Shown here: one piece after another, positions 45,649-54,576 of the stretch | How the letters are laid out: every line of letters starts with the position of its first letter | Position numbering within the stretch: the stretch's first letter is position 1 | Source: Leptospira chreensis | Lineage (GTDB): Bacteria; Spirochaetota; Leptospiria; Leptospirales; Leptospiraceae | Reading direction: 5' to 3' | Length of the DNA stretch: 64,000 nucleotides | Assembly: GCF_016919165.1 (NCBI RefSeq) | Contig: NZ_JAFFPS010000064.1 | Location: forward strand, 62,001 to 126,000 | Made by a program: the position numbers and the translations under genes | The notes under the pieces: generated by a model | The model's input: only the letters and a program-made list of their open reading frames with translations | Database searches by the model: none | What the model was told of the DNA's origin: nothing

Positions 45649-46344
45649 TTACGTTTGTAATGTTTCCTTCAACTCTTTATAATAGTTTCGTCCCATTTTA
45701 AGTTTAGTTCCCGTAGTCAGTTCTAATTGGTAGGAACCACCTGGTGAAGTAATAATTTTTTTGATTTGTTTTCCATTCACTATAAACGAACGATGAATTC
45801 TTAAAAAATATCCTGGTAATACTTTCAGAATAGAATCTAAACTTTTATTATGAACCAACATTTCTCCATTCTTTTGAAACACCTTCACTCGTTTATCAAA
45901 GGACTGGACATACAAAACATCCTTTGTTGCGATTAAGTTTAGTTGATCCTCTTGTTTAATACCAATGTATTTCGTTTTGGTTCTGTTATTGTTTGTTTGG
46001 AATTTCTGAAGGGCTTTTGTTATTCTATCTTTACTGATTGGTTTGGGAACAAAATCTAAAACTCCATAATCAAAGGCGTGAATGGCTTCGGCCGTATTAC
46101 CGGATGTGACGATGGTTAAAAAAGAGGCAGCGGATGTTTCTTTTAACAAATCAAAGCCGATATCACCATCCAAATTCAGATCTAAAAACAATAAATCGAT
46201 TTCATTTTCCTGAATGAAACACTGAGAACCAATCAGACTTTTTTCAATACGTAGAGATGAAATTTTACTCCCAAGGAGTTCACGTAACATTCGTTCCAGT
46301 CCCCTTGCCGCCACAACTTCATCCTCTACGATTAAAATTCTCAA
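45649..46344 (-). CDS. LytTR-family response regulator
   Basis: A 231-residue response regulator with receiver domain (about 1-118) and LytTR DNA-binding domain (about 130-228). Acidic residues ED follow MRILIV, the phosphoacceptor is Asp-55 (LLFLDLNLDG), and the conserved Lys is 101 (VPKPIS). The LytTR part starts at IGIKQEDQLNLIATKDVLYVQS and includes RIHRSFIVNGKQI. The start is a TTG. Located 16 bp after the outer membrane barrel gene and downstream of the 7TMR-DISM kinase, so the three form a signalling unit. Confidence 0.9.
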   Translation of the reverse strand: MRILIVEDEVVAARGLERMLRELLGSKISSLRIEKSLIGSQCFIQENEIDLLFLDLNLDGDIGFDLLKETSAASFLTIVTSGNTAEAIHAFDYGVLDFVPKPISKDRITKALQKFQTNNNRTKTKYIGIKQEDQLNLIATKDVLYVQSFDKRVKVFQKNGEMLVHNKSLDSILKVLPGYFLRIHRSFIVNGKQIKKIITSPGGSYQLELTTGTKLKMGRNYYKELKETLQT

Positions 46345-46360
46345 AGTTTAAATCCGACCT

Positions 46361-47260
46361 TTAATACTGTTCCAATCTATATTGTACATTGGAGAGGTTT
46401 ACAAATACACCAATCATGGCTTGATAGGAATTTAATGTACGCATAGAAAATTGGTCTGCTTTTAAAAACTCCCTATAATAATCGACTTCGGCTTTAATTC
46501 CAAAGTAACGACCCAAATAAATATTTAAACCTGCACCGGCACCAACGATACTTCCAATACCACTCGTGATCTGATTGCTGTAAACAAACCTGTCATGTGT
46601 TAAGCCAGAATGTGCTTCCCCTGTAAATGAAACAACACCAGCCCTTGCCACAAGATAAGGATCAAAAAAATTTCTTGGAACAGGATGATAAGTGGCAAGA
46701 AAACTCATTGAATTCCCACGGTAAATGGTTCGTTCCCTAGGAACAGGATCAACAAATTCTTTGTAATAGGATAACCCTGGAATTACATCTTGTCTTTTGG
46801 CATTCATAGAATTTTGCATTACAGTAAACCCAAGACCAATTTTTTCTTTCCAACCATATTCAAAATCAAACTGAGAGGCAACACCAGGGGTATAAGTTGG
46901 CTTAAAATACAAACCTGCTTGATTATTAGGAACGGAACCTTGCGGATAATATTCTTGGCCTACTTCTTTTGTTACAACCTTATATTGGAGAGAACTGTCA
47001 TAGTTTTTCTCATGACTAATGAAAGATCCACTAGGTGCCAATGTCCCTCCTCCCATAAAACTAATCAAAAATGCGCCTTCATAAAAACCTGGTGGGTATT
47101 TAAGCTTTGCGTAATATTTTTCTAGTTCTGCATTGTTTTTTTGAGTCTCTTCTGTAGTTTGGTTTACTACTGGCTTCTCTTCTTTTTTAATGAGGGGTTC
47201 TGCAAAGGTCATCCTTGCAGATAACAGAAGCAAGGTTACTGTCAGTTTCTTTGTATTCAT
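46361..47260 (-). CDS. Outer membrane beta-barrel-like protein
   Basis: A 299-residue exported protein with a signal peptide of about 20 residues ending FAEP. A Pro/Glu/Lys linker and a Tyr-rich domain with alternating strands follow. It ends in LSNVQYRLEQY, an aromatic terminal residue as for barrel proteins. I assign it to no specific porin family; it recalls OmpW/OmpA-like short barrels. The ATG at 47260 is fixed by the signal. A 9-bp perfect hairpin ends 3 nt before it and covers the AAGGA ribosome site. Encoded between kinase and regulator. Confidence 0.7.
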   Translation of the reverse strand: MNTKKLTVTLLLLSARMTFAEPLIKKEEKPVVNQTTEETQKNNAELEKYYAKLKYPPGFYEGAFLISFMGGGTLAPSGSFISHEKNYDSSLQYKVVTKEVGQEYYPQGSVPNNQAGLYFKPTYTPGVASQFDFEYGWKEKIGLGFTVMQNSMNAKRQDVIPGLSYYKEFVDPVPRERTIYRGNSMSFLATYHPVPRNFFDPYLVARAGVVSFTGEAHSGLTHDRFVYSNQITSGIGSIVGAGAGLNIYLGRYFGIKAEVDYYREFLKADQFSMRTLNSYQAMIGVFVNLSNVQYRLEQY

Positions 47261-47263
47261 ATA

Positions 47264-47290
47264 TCTTTATCCTTATGGATAGGATAAAGA
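47264..47290 (-). promoter_or_regulatory. Perfect 9-bp hairpin before the outer membrane protein start
   Basis: TCTTTATCC (47264-47272) and GGATAAAGA (47282-47290) pair perfectly around a 9-nt loop. In the minus direction the 3' arm ends 3 nt before the ATG at 47260 and overlaps AAGGA, so it would limit ribosome access. The geometry matches the hairpins at 39281 and 43528. Confidence 0.65.
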
Positions 47291-47353
47291 CATGATCAAA
47301 ACTTACAAAAAAAAAGGAGCGAAGCGCACTAAATCAGCGTGAGACGCACAAAT

Positions 47354-49165
47354 TCATTCCATAAGTGTGATGGTATTTTCCCAACCACCTGTCACCATTT
47401 TGGAAGAAAAATCCCATTTATTTGGGAAAGCTTCTTGTAACCTTGATTTTATATATTTAATACCAGTACCAAGTGAATCTGATTTGGTTGTGGGGAGGCC
47501 GTCATTGAAAAGGATGTATTTTGTTTTATTTTTATCCTTCTTTTTCTTCAATGTGAAAGTTCCTGAATTTTTGCCTTGATAACCATGGGTCAGTCCATTT
47601 TCAACCAATGTCAACAATACAATCGGAGGAATCAGATCTTTGGCACTGATACCTTCAGTTTTGAATTCAAATTTTGATTCTTTTCTAAGACTCATAATTT
47701 CTAAGTATCTTTTACAAATACTAATTTCTTCGTTAACGGAAATGGTTTTTTTGTTTGTTAACTTTAGAATGGCTCGTAATTCATCAGAAAGAGCAGTTAG
47801 CAATTGTTTTGCTGTTTCTGGATCTTCATCTAACCAAATGATCGTTGCATTGATCGAATTTAACAAAAAGTGGGGATGGATATTATTTTTTAATAATTCT
47901 ACCTCTAGCCTCGAGGAAACGAGTTGGGCATCTTGGAGTTTGACTTTATAGGAAGCCATCCGCCTTTCGGCTCTGTTTTTTTCCGAGTTCGTAAGTTTGA
48001 TTTTGTAGGCAAGACCCAAGGAAAGTAAACACATCTCTATGGCCGAACCCGCTTGCAGCCCATACTCAGTCACTATATTTGCAGGTAAAATCCCAAAACC
48101 TTTGAGGGAATAGATACCGACACCAAATAGAAGTGCCACCCAAGCGATTAAAAAGTACCGTGCCGGCTTGTATCCTTTATCCCAACAAACAACGGCGACA
48201 AGAAACACAGACAAAGCGAACAAAATAACAAGGGATGCCAGTAAATATATATTCACATAGTATGAAAAGATAAAGGAAGATAACATTAAAAATAACATGA
48301 GTCCCATCAAAACAAATATGATTTTATCCCAAGTCGGCGTATTTTTCTTTGTGCTTAAAAAACTTCTCGTAAACTGAAGCCCCCAAAATAAGGAAAACCC
48401 TCCCACAAAAGGCAAACTAATATTTGCCCAATGCGGCGAATTAGGCCAAAATATTTGGAATGCTAATCCATTTAAAACTGACTGAGAAAGACCATAAAAA
48501 CTAATATACAAAAGATAATACAAATAACCCAAATCTCTTAGCATAAACAAAAGAATTAAATTATAAATTACTAATACAAAGAGAATCCCATAATAAATCC
48601 CCAGAGACAAATTTTCCTTTTCTTTAAGTTTTAAAAATCGTTCATGCGAATACACTGTGATTGGAAATTGTACAGTTCCTTCACTCTCAAACCGAAAGTA
48701 ATATTTATTATTTTTTTGGGAGCCTAGTTTGATCGGAAAAATAAAACTTTTTTCTTCTAAGGGCCTTTGCGAAAATACATAGGAATCGCCAGTGATGATC
48801 TCTTTCCAAGTTTGATCGTTCCATTCATAAAATTCTATTTTGTCTAGTAATGGATAGGATACATGAATGAACCAATCCCGCACTTTGGATTCATTTTGTA
48901 GTTCAAACCGAACCCAATAAACATTTTTTGTGAACCCAAAATTGGGCGAAAGGGATTTACTCTCAGCAAATAGATTCGATTTTCGGACTTCCTCAAATTT
49001 CAAGTGATTATCAGGCGTTAGGGTAAGAATCTCCATATGAAATCCAATGGGATATTCACCAGTTCCAGTTTTTAAAATGGTAGTAAATCGAGACTGGGTG
49101 GGGAGAGCCGAAAGAGAAAAACCACTTAAAAATATTAGAATTAGGCTAAATTGCGTCCAGGACAT
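47354..49165 (-). CDS. 7TMR-DISM histidine kinase, LytS type
   Basis: A 603-residue sensor. A signal peptide (1-20) leads to a periplasmic DISM domain (about 35-180), seven membrane helices (about 185-390) and a coiled coil. A LytS-like kinase domain follows: phospho-His 430 in NIHPHFLLNSINATI, then an HATPase_c-type lobe with VENGLTHGYQGKNSG. This pairs with the LytTR regulator encoded downstream. The stop is 93 bp before the barrel gene, with a run of nine T residues in the minus-strand gap that could cause partial termination. Confidence 0.9.
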   Translation of the reverse strand: MSWTQFSLILIFLSGFSLSALPTQSRFTTILKTGTGEYPIGFHMEILTLTPDNHLKFEEVRKSNLFAESKSLSPNFGFTKNVYWVRFELQNESKVRDWFIHVSYPLLDKIEFYEWNDQTWKEIITGDSYVFSQRPLEEKSFIFPIKLGSQKNNKYYFRFESEGTVQFPITVYSHERFLKLKEKENLSLGIYYGILFVLVIYNLILLFMLRDLGYLYYLLYISFYGLSQSVLNGLAFQIFWPNSPHWANISLPFVGGFSLFWGLQFTRSFLSTKKNTPTWDKIIFVLMGLMLFLMLSSFIFSYYVNIYLLASLVILFALSVFLVAVVCWDKGYKPARYFLIAWVALLFGVGIYSLKGFGILPANIVTEYGLQAGSAIEMCLLSLGLAYKIKLTNSEKNRAERRMASYKVKLQDAQLVSSRLEVELLKNNIHPHFLLNSINATIIWLDEDPETAKQLLTALSDELRAILKLTNKKTISVNEEISICKRYLEIMSLRKESKFEFKTEGISAKDLIPPIVLLTLVENGLTHGYQGKNSGTFTLKKKKDKNKTKYILFNDGLPTTKSDSLGTGIKYIKSRLQEAFPNKWDFSSKMVTGGWENTITLME

Positions 49166-49512
49166 TTTGACAAAATTTACTTTGTTTGAGTTAGATTGTA
49201 AAGTAAAAGATTCTGTTTGGTGTTAAATGATTCCCAACATTCTTTTTGATCCCAAAAGCGGACAATATGGAAGATTCATGGATCAAAAACTCCCAATCGG
49301 GTAAACTTTCTCTTATACTTGCGAATGTTCTCCATCACCACCCCTCAGACGGAATGAAAAGTTGGTTTAGGAAATTCCTCAAGGAAGGACCCAATCAAAT
49401 CACTTAATTTCGAAAATTTTTTGACAACACTTCCCATCGTTTGGATTTTAATACAAAATAACAGTTGTCAACGTTTTTGAATCCTGAACACTCCAACTGT
49501 AAGGCTTGAATC
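49166..49512. other. 347-bp gap between divergent kinase and propeller lipoprotein
   Basis: Must contain promoters for both directions. The only structured part is at 49421-49500 (see the inverted repeat). Nothing else convincing was seen; a few short ORFs lack a ribosome site. Confidence 0.5.
49421..49471. promoter_or_regulatory. Inverted TTGACAAC repeats, possible face-to-face promoters
   Basis: TTGACAAC (49421-49428) and GTTGTCAA (49464-49471) are exact inverse repeats. Each contains a consensus -35 TTGACA, one reading towards the propeller lipoprotein gene and the other towards the kinase gene. The -10 candidates are weak: TTTAAT 20 bp from the plus one, and TAAAAT 15 bp from the minus one. 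It may be an operator instead. Confidence 0.35.
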
Positions 49513-51786
49513 ATGATACGACTGGCAAAATTTTCCTATCTAATCTTTCTTTTTTTCTCCCTTATCATTTGTAAACCAGCGGAACTCTCCAACGCTTGCG
49601 ATCCAAATTCCGAATCCTATATAACTTCCACAATCCTCAGGTTTTTAACTAGCGATAACTCCCCTTCTTGTTTCCCCGGATTTCCCAAACCTCCCACCTG
49701 GGGTGCACATAGCGATTCCTTGGCCAATCTGGAAATCTTAGGTATGGCCATCCATAACAATAAACTCTACTTAGGTGGTAGATTTCAATTTTTAGGTCCC
49801 AATACGGGAGGAGCTGCCATCTTAAATACAGTGGATGGATCCCTACTTGATTCGAACTCCTGTCCCTACTTAGAAGTCCTTAGTTTTAGCAATGTAGCTA
49901 TTTCTGACGAAAGAGGTGGGTTTTATTTGGCTGGGAATTTTACACACGTCCAAGGGGTCGCCAAACAAAGTTTAGTGCATATTAATTCCAATTGTAAATT
50001 GGATACAAATTTTGATGTGGGAACGGGATCTGGAGGAGCCGACATTCGTGATCTCTTATTAGTGGGAGAAACAATTTATATCGCGGGGAGTTTTTCCACA
50101 TGGAATGGTTCTACTCGTGGATATCTGGCTGCGGTGGACAGAACCTCAGGTGCTTTAGATACAAATTGGATCGCAAATGCTGATGGAGTCGTAGAAGCTA
50201 TAATCGCTGACACAGACGGAATCTTTGTCGCAGGACAATTTATCAATATCAACGGAAGCGGAATCGGTAGGTTATCAAAAATTGCCTTCGATACAGGGAA
50301 TCCAATTTTGAGTTTTGCGCCGAGTATTACAGCAGGGGCCATTCGTTCCATTGCAATCGGAATCAATGCTTCAAATAATAAAGTAATCTATGCAGGTGGA
50401 AGTTTTACCGCTGGTTCCAACTCCAATGCAAAATCCTTTGCAATGGATGGTAGTTTAACGGCTTGGAATCCCGCTCCAAACAATCTAGTCGATGATCTTG
50501 TAGCAGTAGGTTCAAAAGTTTATTTAATCGGTAGCTTTTCTCTATTAGGTGCTACCGTTAGAAATTACTTTGCTGCTGTAGATAACAATTTAGGAGCTGT
50601 GGGCAATGAAGATTTACCTTTCTCTGGTGCTGACACACTAGCCTCCATCACTGTATTTGGTGGTAAAATTTATCTCCTAGGAAATTTCACTTCCATAGCT
50701 GGTACACCAAGGAGGTATGGATTCTCTATAGATCCCACCACTGGAAAAATATCAGATTGGAATCCAAGTTTTACCACTGGTTTCTCCTATCCCACAGGAA
50801 AAATCGCCTTTTCCTCTGACGGCAGTAAGGTGTTAGTTCCAGGCAATTATTACAGCGTTAATGTAGTCGAACGCAATGGATTTGGAGCCATTGATTTAAA
50901 CACCGGCAAACCAACAGATTTGAATCTTCAAATGGCGGGTATAGCAATACGAAGTTTGCATATTCGAGATAACATTTTATATGGAGGAGGACAATTTACT
51001 TCTATTTTAAATAACTCCAGAACCAATTTTTTTATTTTGAATTTAAATACAAATACCTTAGAAGGGACAGCGCCCACATTCAACTCCAACGTCGAAACTA
51101 TCACCACAGATGAAAATTATATTTATGTCGGCGGAAGTTTTTCGAATGTGGCAGGAACAGCGCGCACAAATATCGCGCGTTTGGTGCTTTCCAATGGTGC
51201 ACTTGACAATTGGAATCCTGTAGGAGATGGAAACGTTGCCTCCATTCACCTTTTAAAAGAAAAAGTATTTGTGGGAGGATCTTTTACCAATATAGGAGGA
51301 TCCAATACATCTTATATTACCGCACTGAACCCAACAAGCGGCACCAATTTACTTTTTCCATCTCCGACAATGTTCCCCAATATCAATGTTTCTGCAATAG
51401 CTAACTATCAAAATCAAGTGTTTATCGGAGGAAATTTTACTACCATCGGTGCACAAACCACTTCGAGGTTTAGTTCCTTCGATAATACTTCCGGTGCTTA
51501 TACACATCAATTATTTTCCACCGATAACATAGTTTCCACCATAAGTATTGGAGAAAATGGTAAGGGAGTTGTTGGTGGTTATTTTACAACCATAAACGGA
51601 TACCCTAAAGAAGGATTCGTATATTATGATTTTCTGAATAGAAAAATATTAGATTCCAATATTCCATCGGCAGGTGATGTCTACCGGTCTATCTCAGTAA
51701 ACAACACACATTACTTCGGAGGAAAAATTAGCCAAGTCAACTATCGTCCGAAAGGGGGATTTTACTTTGCTGATATCAATAATTAG
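49513..51786 (+). CDS. Lipoprotein with delta-60-type beta-propeller repeats
   Basis: A 757-residue surface lipoprotein. The signal ends in the lipobox SLIIC. An N-terminal Cys motif (ELSNACDPNSESY) follows. From about residue 75 there are some twelve repeats of 50-55 residues with the core IYVGGSFTNIGG (LYLGGRFQF, IYIAGSFSTW, IYLLGNFTSI, VFVGGSFTNI and others). This resembles the delta-60/DUF5122 repeat. The structure is probably a beta-propeller or barrel exposed at the cell surface. Ligands are unknown. ATG with AAGG 9 nt upstream. Confidence 0.75.
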   Translation: MIRLAKFSYLIFLFFSLIICKPAELSNACDPNSESYITSTILRFLTSDNSPSCFPGFPKPPTWGAHSDSLANLEILGMAIHNNKLYLGGRFQFLGPNTGGAAILNTVDGSLLDSNSCPYLEVLSFSNVAISDERGGFYLAGNFTHVQGVAKQSLVHINSNCKLDTNFDVGTGSGGADIRDLLLVGETIYIAGSFSTWNGSTRGYLAAVDRTSGALDTNWIANADGVVEAIIADTDGIFVAGQFININGSGIGRLSKIAFDTGNPILSFAPSITAGAIRSIAIGINASNNKVIYAGGSFTAGSNSNAKSFAMDGSLTAWNPAPNNLVDDLVAVGSKVYLIGSFSLLGATVRNYFAAVDNNLGAVGNEDLPFSGADTLASITVFGGKIYLLGNFTSIAGTPRRYGFSIDPTTGKISDWNPSFTTGFSYPTGKIAFSSDGSKVLVPGNYYSVNVVERNGFGAIDLNTGKPTDLNLQMAGIAIRSLHIRDNILYGGGQFTSILNNSRTNFFILNLNTNTLEGTAPTFNSNVETITTDENYIYVGGSFSNVAGTARTNIARLVLSNGALDNWNPVGDGNVASIHLLKEKVFVGGSFTNIGGSNTSYITALNPTSGTNLLFPSPTMFPNINVSAIANYQNQVFIGGNFTTIGAQTTSRFSSFDNTSGAYTHQLFSTDNIVSTISIGENGKGVVGGYFTTINGYPKEGFVYYDFLNRKILDSNIPSAGDVYRSISVNNTHYFGGKISQVNYRPKGGFYFADINN

Positions 51787-51822
51787 TGGTATCTAAAGAT
51801 TTTCAAACTTCCATTTTTAGTT

Positions 51823-53091
51823 TCAATAAGATACAATTTCCACTGAAAATGGATTACTTCCGGCAGTCACAGGAAATCCGCTAAGAGGCAAAAGAGATCC
51901 ATCCCCACCAATAGTGTAACCCGAAACATTGCCTCCTTGTGTATTGGAGGAATATAAAAACTTTCCACTTGGATCAATACTAAGACCAATAGGACTAAAT
52001 CCAGAAGAAAAAGGTGACCCACTTACAGATGTTAAAATTCCATTAACAGGATTTACAGTATAAGCAGAAATCGTTCCTTGCCCCGTACCACTGTTGGCAA
52101 CAAACACAAACCGATTGAATGGATCTGTGACAGTAAACCCTGGTGCGATTCCTGCAGAAATACTGGTTTGGATGGTAAGATTTCCCGTATTTCCATCTCT
52201 CAAAAATGGGAACACATCTTGTGAAAAATAATTGGCTCCATAAACAAACTGATCATTAGCAGAAATGGCTATGGAAATATTATTTTCACCAGTTTGATAA
52301 ACGTTAACAGAAGTTAATCCTCCTGTCGTCGAATCCAGATGAAACGCCTGAACTCCAGATATATTTCCGCTCGCACCAGTAAGTCCAACATACAAATGCC
52401 TACCAGTAGAATCGAAAACAAGTCTTCCAACTGCCCCAGCCGTTGGATTGGATGTATTAGTAGTAGGTGTTAGGCTAGAAATATTTCCAGAAGAATCGAT
52501 GGCCAACCGATGAATTTGCTGAGTGGTTTCCGAACTAGCAAATAAATATTTTCCACTAGGATCTAAGGCTAAAGAATATGGGGTAGAAGCAAGAACCAAA
52601 TCGGTATGTTTTATAGATAGGGTTCCTGTATCGGGATTTAGATTAAGTATAGAAATGGAAGTATTACCAACATTAGCCACATATACAATTGTACCATCCG
52701 CATTGGCTACTGAATGACGAGGACGATTTGTCAATGCAAAGGGTGATCCAGCCACCTCAGCTAATTCACCAGTGTTCGGGAGGATCCGAAAAACACTGAT
52801 GCTGCTCGTTGCCGTAGACACACCGACATTGGTAACCAGAAGGAAACGAGGAATTTTAATTCTAGTATGAGAAGGATTTCTCATACTAACACCACAAAAT
52901 TGCGTGCTTTCACTAGTGCCGAGCAGGATCGCCAAGGTTTGAAAATAAGATGAAGCCCCTGGATCACAACTAACATTGAGTTCAGAAGGTTCGCATTGAG
53001 AACAAAACGTAATCACAAGAGCAATACAAAGAATCTTTTTACATAAGTAAATCAACGGTTTTTGTTTCAATCCGGGTTCATTCCTTTTCAC
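51823..53091 (-). CDS. Lactonase-like beta-propeller lipoprotein
   Basis: A 422-residue lipoprotein (signal ending TFCSQC). The N-terminal motif ELNVSCDPGASSY resembles that of the divergent propeller protein. Residues about 75-420 contain seven blade-like repeats, each with a core such as FVYGANY and VFVANSGTGQGTISAYTVNPVNGILTSV. This is of the 6-phosphogluconolactonase/YVTN type. No catalytic residues for lactonase activity can be assigned. It probably is a secreted, structural or binding propeller. The start appears to be a GTG at 53091; the ribosome site is weak. Confidence 0.72.
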   Translation of the reverse strand: MKRNEPGLKQKPLIYLCKKILCIALVITFCSQCEPSELNVSCDPGASSYFQTLAILLGTSESTQFCGVSMRNPSHTRIKIPRFLLVTNVGVSTATSSISVFRILPNTGELAEVAGSPFALTNRPRHSVANADGTIVYVANVGNTSISILNLNPDTGTLSIKHTDLVLASTPYSLALDPSGKYLFASSETTQQIHRLAIDSSGNISSLTPTTNTSNPTAGAVGRLVFDSTGRHLYVGLTGASGNISGVQAFHLDSTTGGLTSVNVYQTGENNISIAISANDQFVYGANYFSQDVFPFLRDGNTGNLTIQTSISAGIAPGFTVTDPFNRFVFVANSGTGQGTISAYTVNPVNGILTSVSGSPFSSGFSPIGLSIDPSGKFLYSSNTQGGNVSGYTIGGDGSLLPLSGFPVTAGSNPFSVEIVSY

Positions 53092-53222
53092 TAAGCAGGT
53101 ATTCCTTTCTAATAAAAAATATACAAACTTTATTCACCTTTCCTCCATCATTTCTATCAATTTATTTTAAGAAATACAAAGGACAATCCATCAGAAAAAA
53201 TCACTCACATCTTTTCAAACCT

Positions 53223-53340
53223 GGGCGTTCCCCATTGGATCGTTATTTAAAAATTGGATTCATGCTGGGTCGGGCTCTTCCGGGGTGCGCGTTCGCTCCC
53301 GTCCGCGAAAGCGGACCAAGCCCTCCAGGTCCCTAACGCT
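53223..53340. repeat. GC-rich structured element in an AT-rich gap
   Basis: This 118-bp stretch is far more GC-rich than its AT-rich surroundings (53092-53507 is a 416-bp gap). It begins GGGCGTTCCCC and ends CCCTAACGCT, so its ends contain GCGTT and AACGC. Inside are GGGTCGGGC (53267-53275) and a perfect hairpin GTCCGC-GAAA-GCGGAC (53301-53316). GGGCT (53272-53276) pairs with AGCCC (53319-53323). From memory, similar sequences recur in other bacterial genomes; they resemble integron attC or REP-like elements but lack a proper attC core. No ORF lies within. The remaining gap shows nothing else. Confidence 0.5.
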
Positions 53341-53507
53341 AAAAAATCCCATATAAAATTTCATTTAGATGACAAATCCAAAAATTATATTCTTTATCTT
53401 AAAGTAAAAAAAATAGTTTGTATGTGTTAAAAAAGAATTCGATTGATTGCAAACTTAACTTTTAGATTGTTTCCGATAAAGAACATTACTTCCGGTAAAC
53501 GAAACCA

Positions 53508-54554
53508 ATGAATCACATCATAGCTTGGGGAAAATCAATCCAATTTTTATTAGGACTACAAAGTCAGGATGAATCCTTGCCTGATGTTAAGGAAGTTTCC
53601 ATTCCCATACGCAACGGAGTTTTGCGTGCAGACTGTTACATTCCGAAAAAAAAACCAATCGGAACCATTGTCACTATCAATGGACTAGCTCCCTTAGGAA
53701 ACAGGGACCCAAGGTTTATCATTGTCAATAAAAGTCTGAGCAAACTGGGTTATACGGTCGTCAGTCCTTTCTATGATGAAATCTGTGATTATAAAATTTC
53801 ACTTCGTAACATTGATGATATAAAAGATTCGATTCTTTATATCTCTTCCCAAAAAGAACTTAGCCCCTCCGGGAAAGTATCCATTTTTGCACCTTCTTTC
53901 TCCGGTTCCTTAAGTCTCATCGCAGCCAGCGATAAAGAAATTGCAGACCGAACCCATTCCCTTTGCGCCATCGGAGCCTTTGCCAATGTAGATGATATCA
54001 TTGGAAATTTATTTGCAAACCAGAATCTAGATGAATATGGACGAATGATCCTTCTTTTAAATTTTCTTCCCCTATCCATTGGAGAAAACAAAAGCTTATT
54101 TAAAGCCATTAAACTTGCGATCTTAGACAATTACTACAAATACAAAAATAACCTTCTCGAACCTCATTATACAAAAATGAAAAAATCAGATCGTGATTTT
54201 TTTGAAAACCTGAAATATGATAGTGAATTTCGAATGAAACATTGGAAACTCATTCTAAAAAAAGGAGGGAAAAACCGCGAATTGTTAACGGCTTTATCTG
54301 TTACCAATTATATCAATTCTCTCAATATACCCATTTTATTAATTCATGGAGTCAAAGATGATGTGGTGCCTGCAAACGAATCACTCATGTTATACGAGAA
54401 ACTTTTAGCTCGGGGTGTTGAATGCAAACTTTGTATTACTTCCCTAATCTCCCATGGGGATACGGGATTCAGTTTCAAAACTTTATTAGAAGTACCAAAA
54501 CTGATTAGCTCCTTTTCCTTTTTTTTCTTAAAAGCTTATGATAGAGAAAAATAA
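53508..54554 (+). CDS. Alpha/beta hydrolase
   Basis: A 348-residue alpha/beta-fold hydrolase. The nucleophile elbow is APSFSGSLS (about 124-132), a variant of GxSxG. The catalytic Asp is likely in HGVKDDVVPANE, and the His in SHGDTGFS near the C-terminus. There is no signal peptide. The substrate is unknown; the hydrophobic pockets suit a lipid ester. It converges on rocD, 22 bp apart. Upstream is the GC-rich element gap. Confidence 0.75.
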   Translation: MNHIIAWGKSIQFLLGLQSQDESLPDVKEVSIPIRNGVLRADCYIPKKKPIGTIVTINGLAPLGNRDPRFIIVNKSLSKLGYTVVSPFYDEICDYKISLRNIDDIKDSILYISSQKELSPSGKVSIFAPSFSGSLSLIAASDKEIADRTHSLCAIGAFANVDDIIGNLFANQNLDEYGRMILLLNFLPLSIGENKSLFKAIKLAILDNYYKYKNNLLEPHYTKMKKSDRDFFENLKYDSEFRMKHWKLILKKGGKNRELLTALSVTNYINSLNIPILLIHGVKDDVVPANESLMLYEKLLARGVECKLCITSLISHGDTGFSFKTLLEVPKLISSFSFFFLKAYDREK

Positions 54555-54576
54555 AAAATCATCCAACAACGTTTGA

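Noticed and set aside
47307..47334. Strong terminator between the kinase and the barrel gene
   Set aside because: There is a nine-base T run in the minus direction, but the preceding hairpins are only 4-5 bp, so it is at best a weak attenuator.
53223..53340. Integron attC site
   Set aside because: The order and sequence of core sites do not match RYYYAAC...GTTRRRY, and no integrase or cassette genes are near. Kept only as a repeat-like element.
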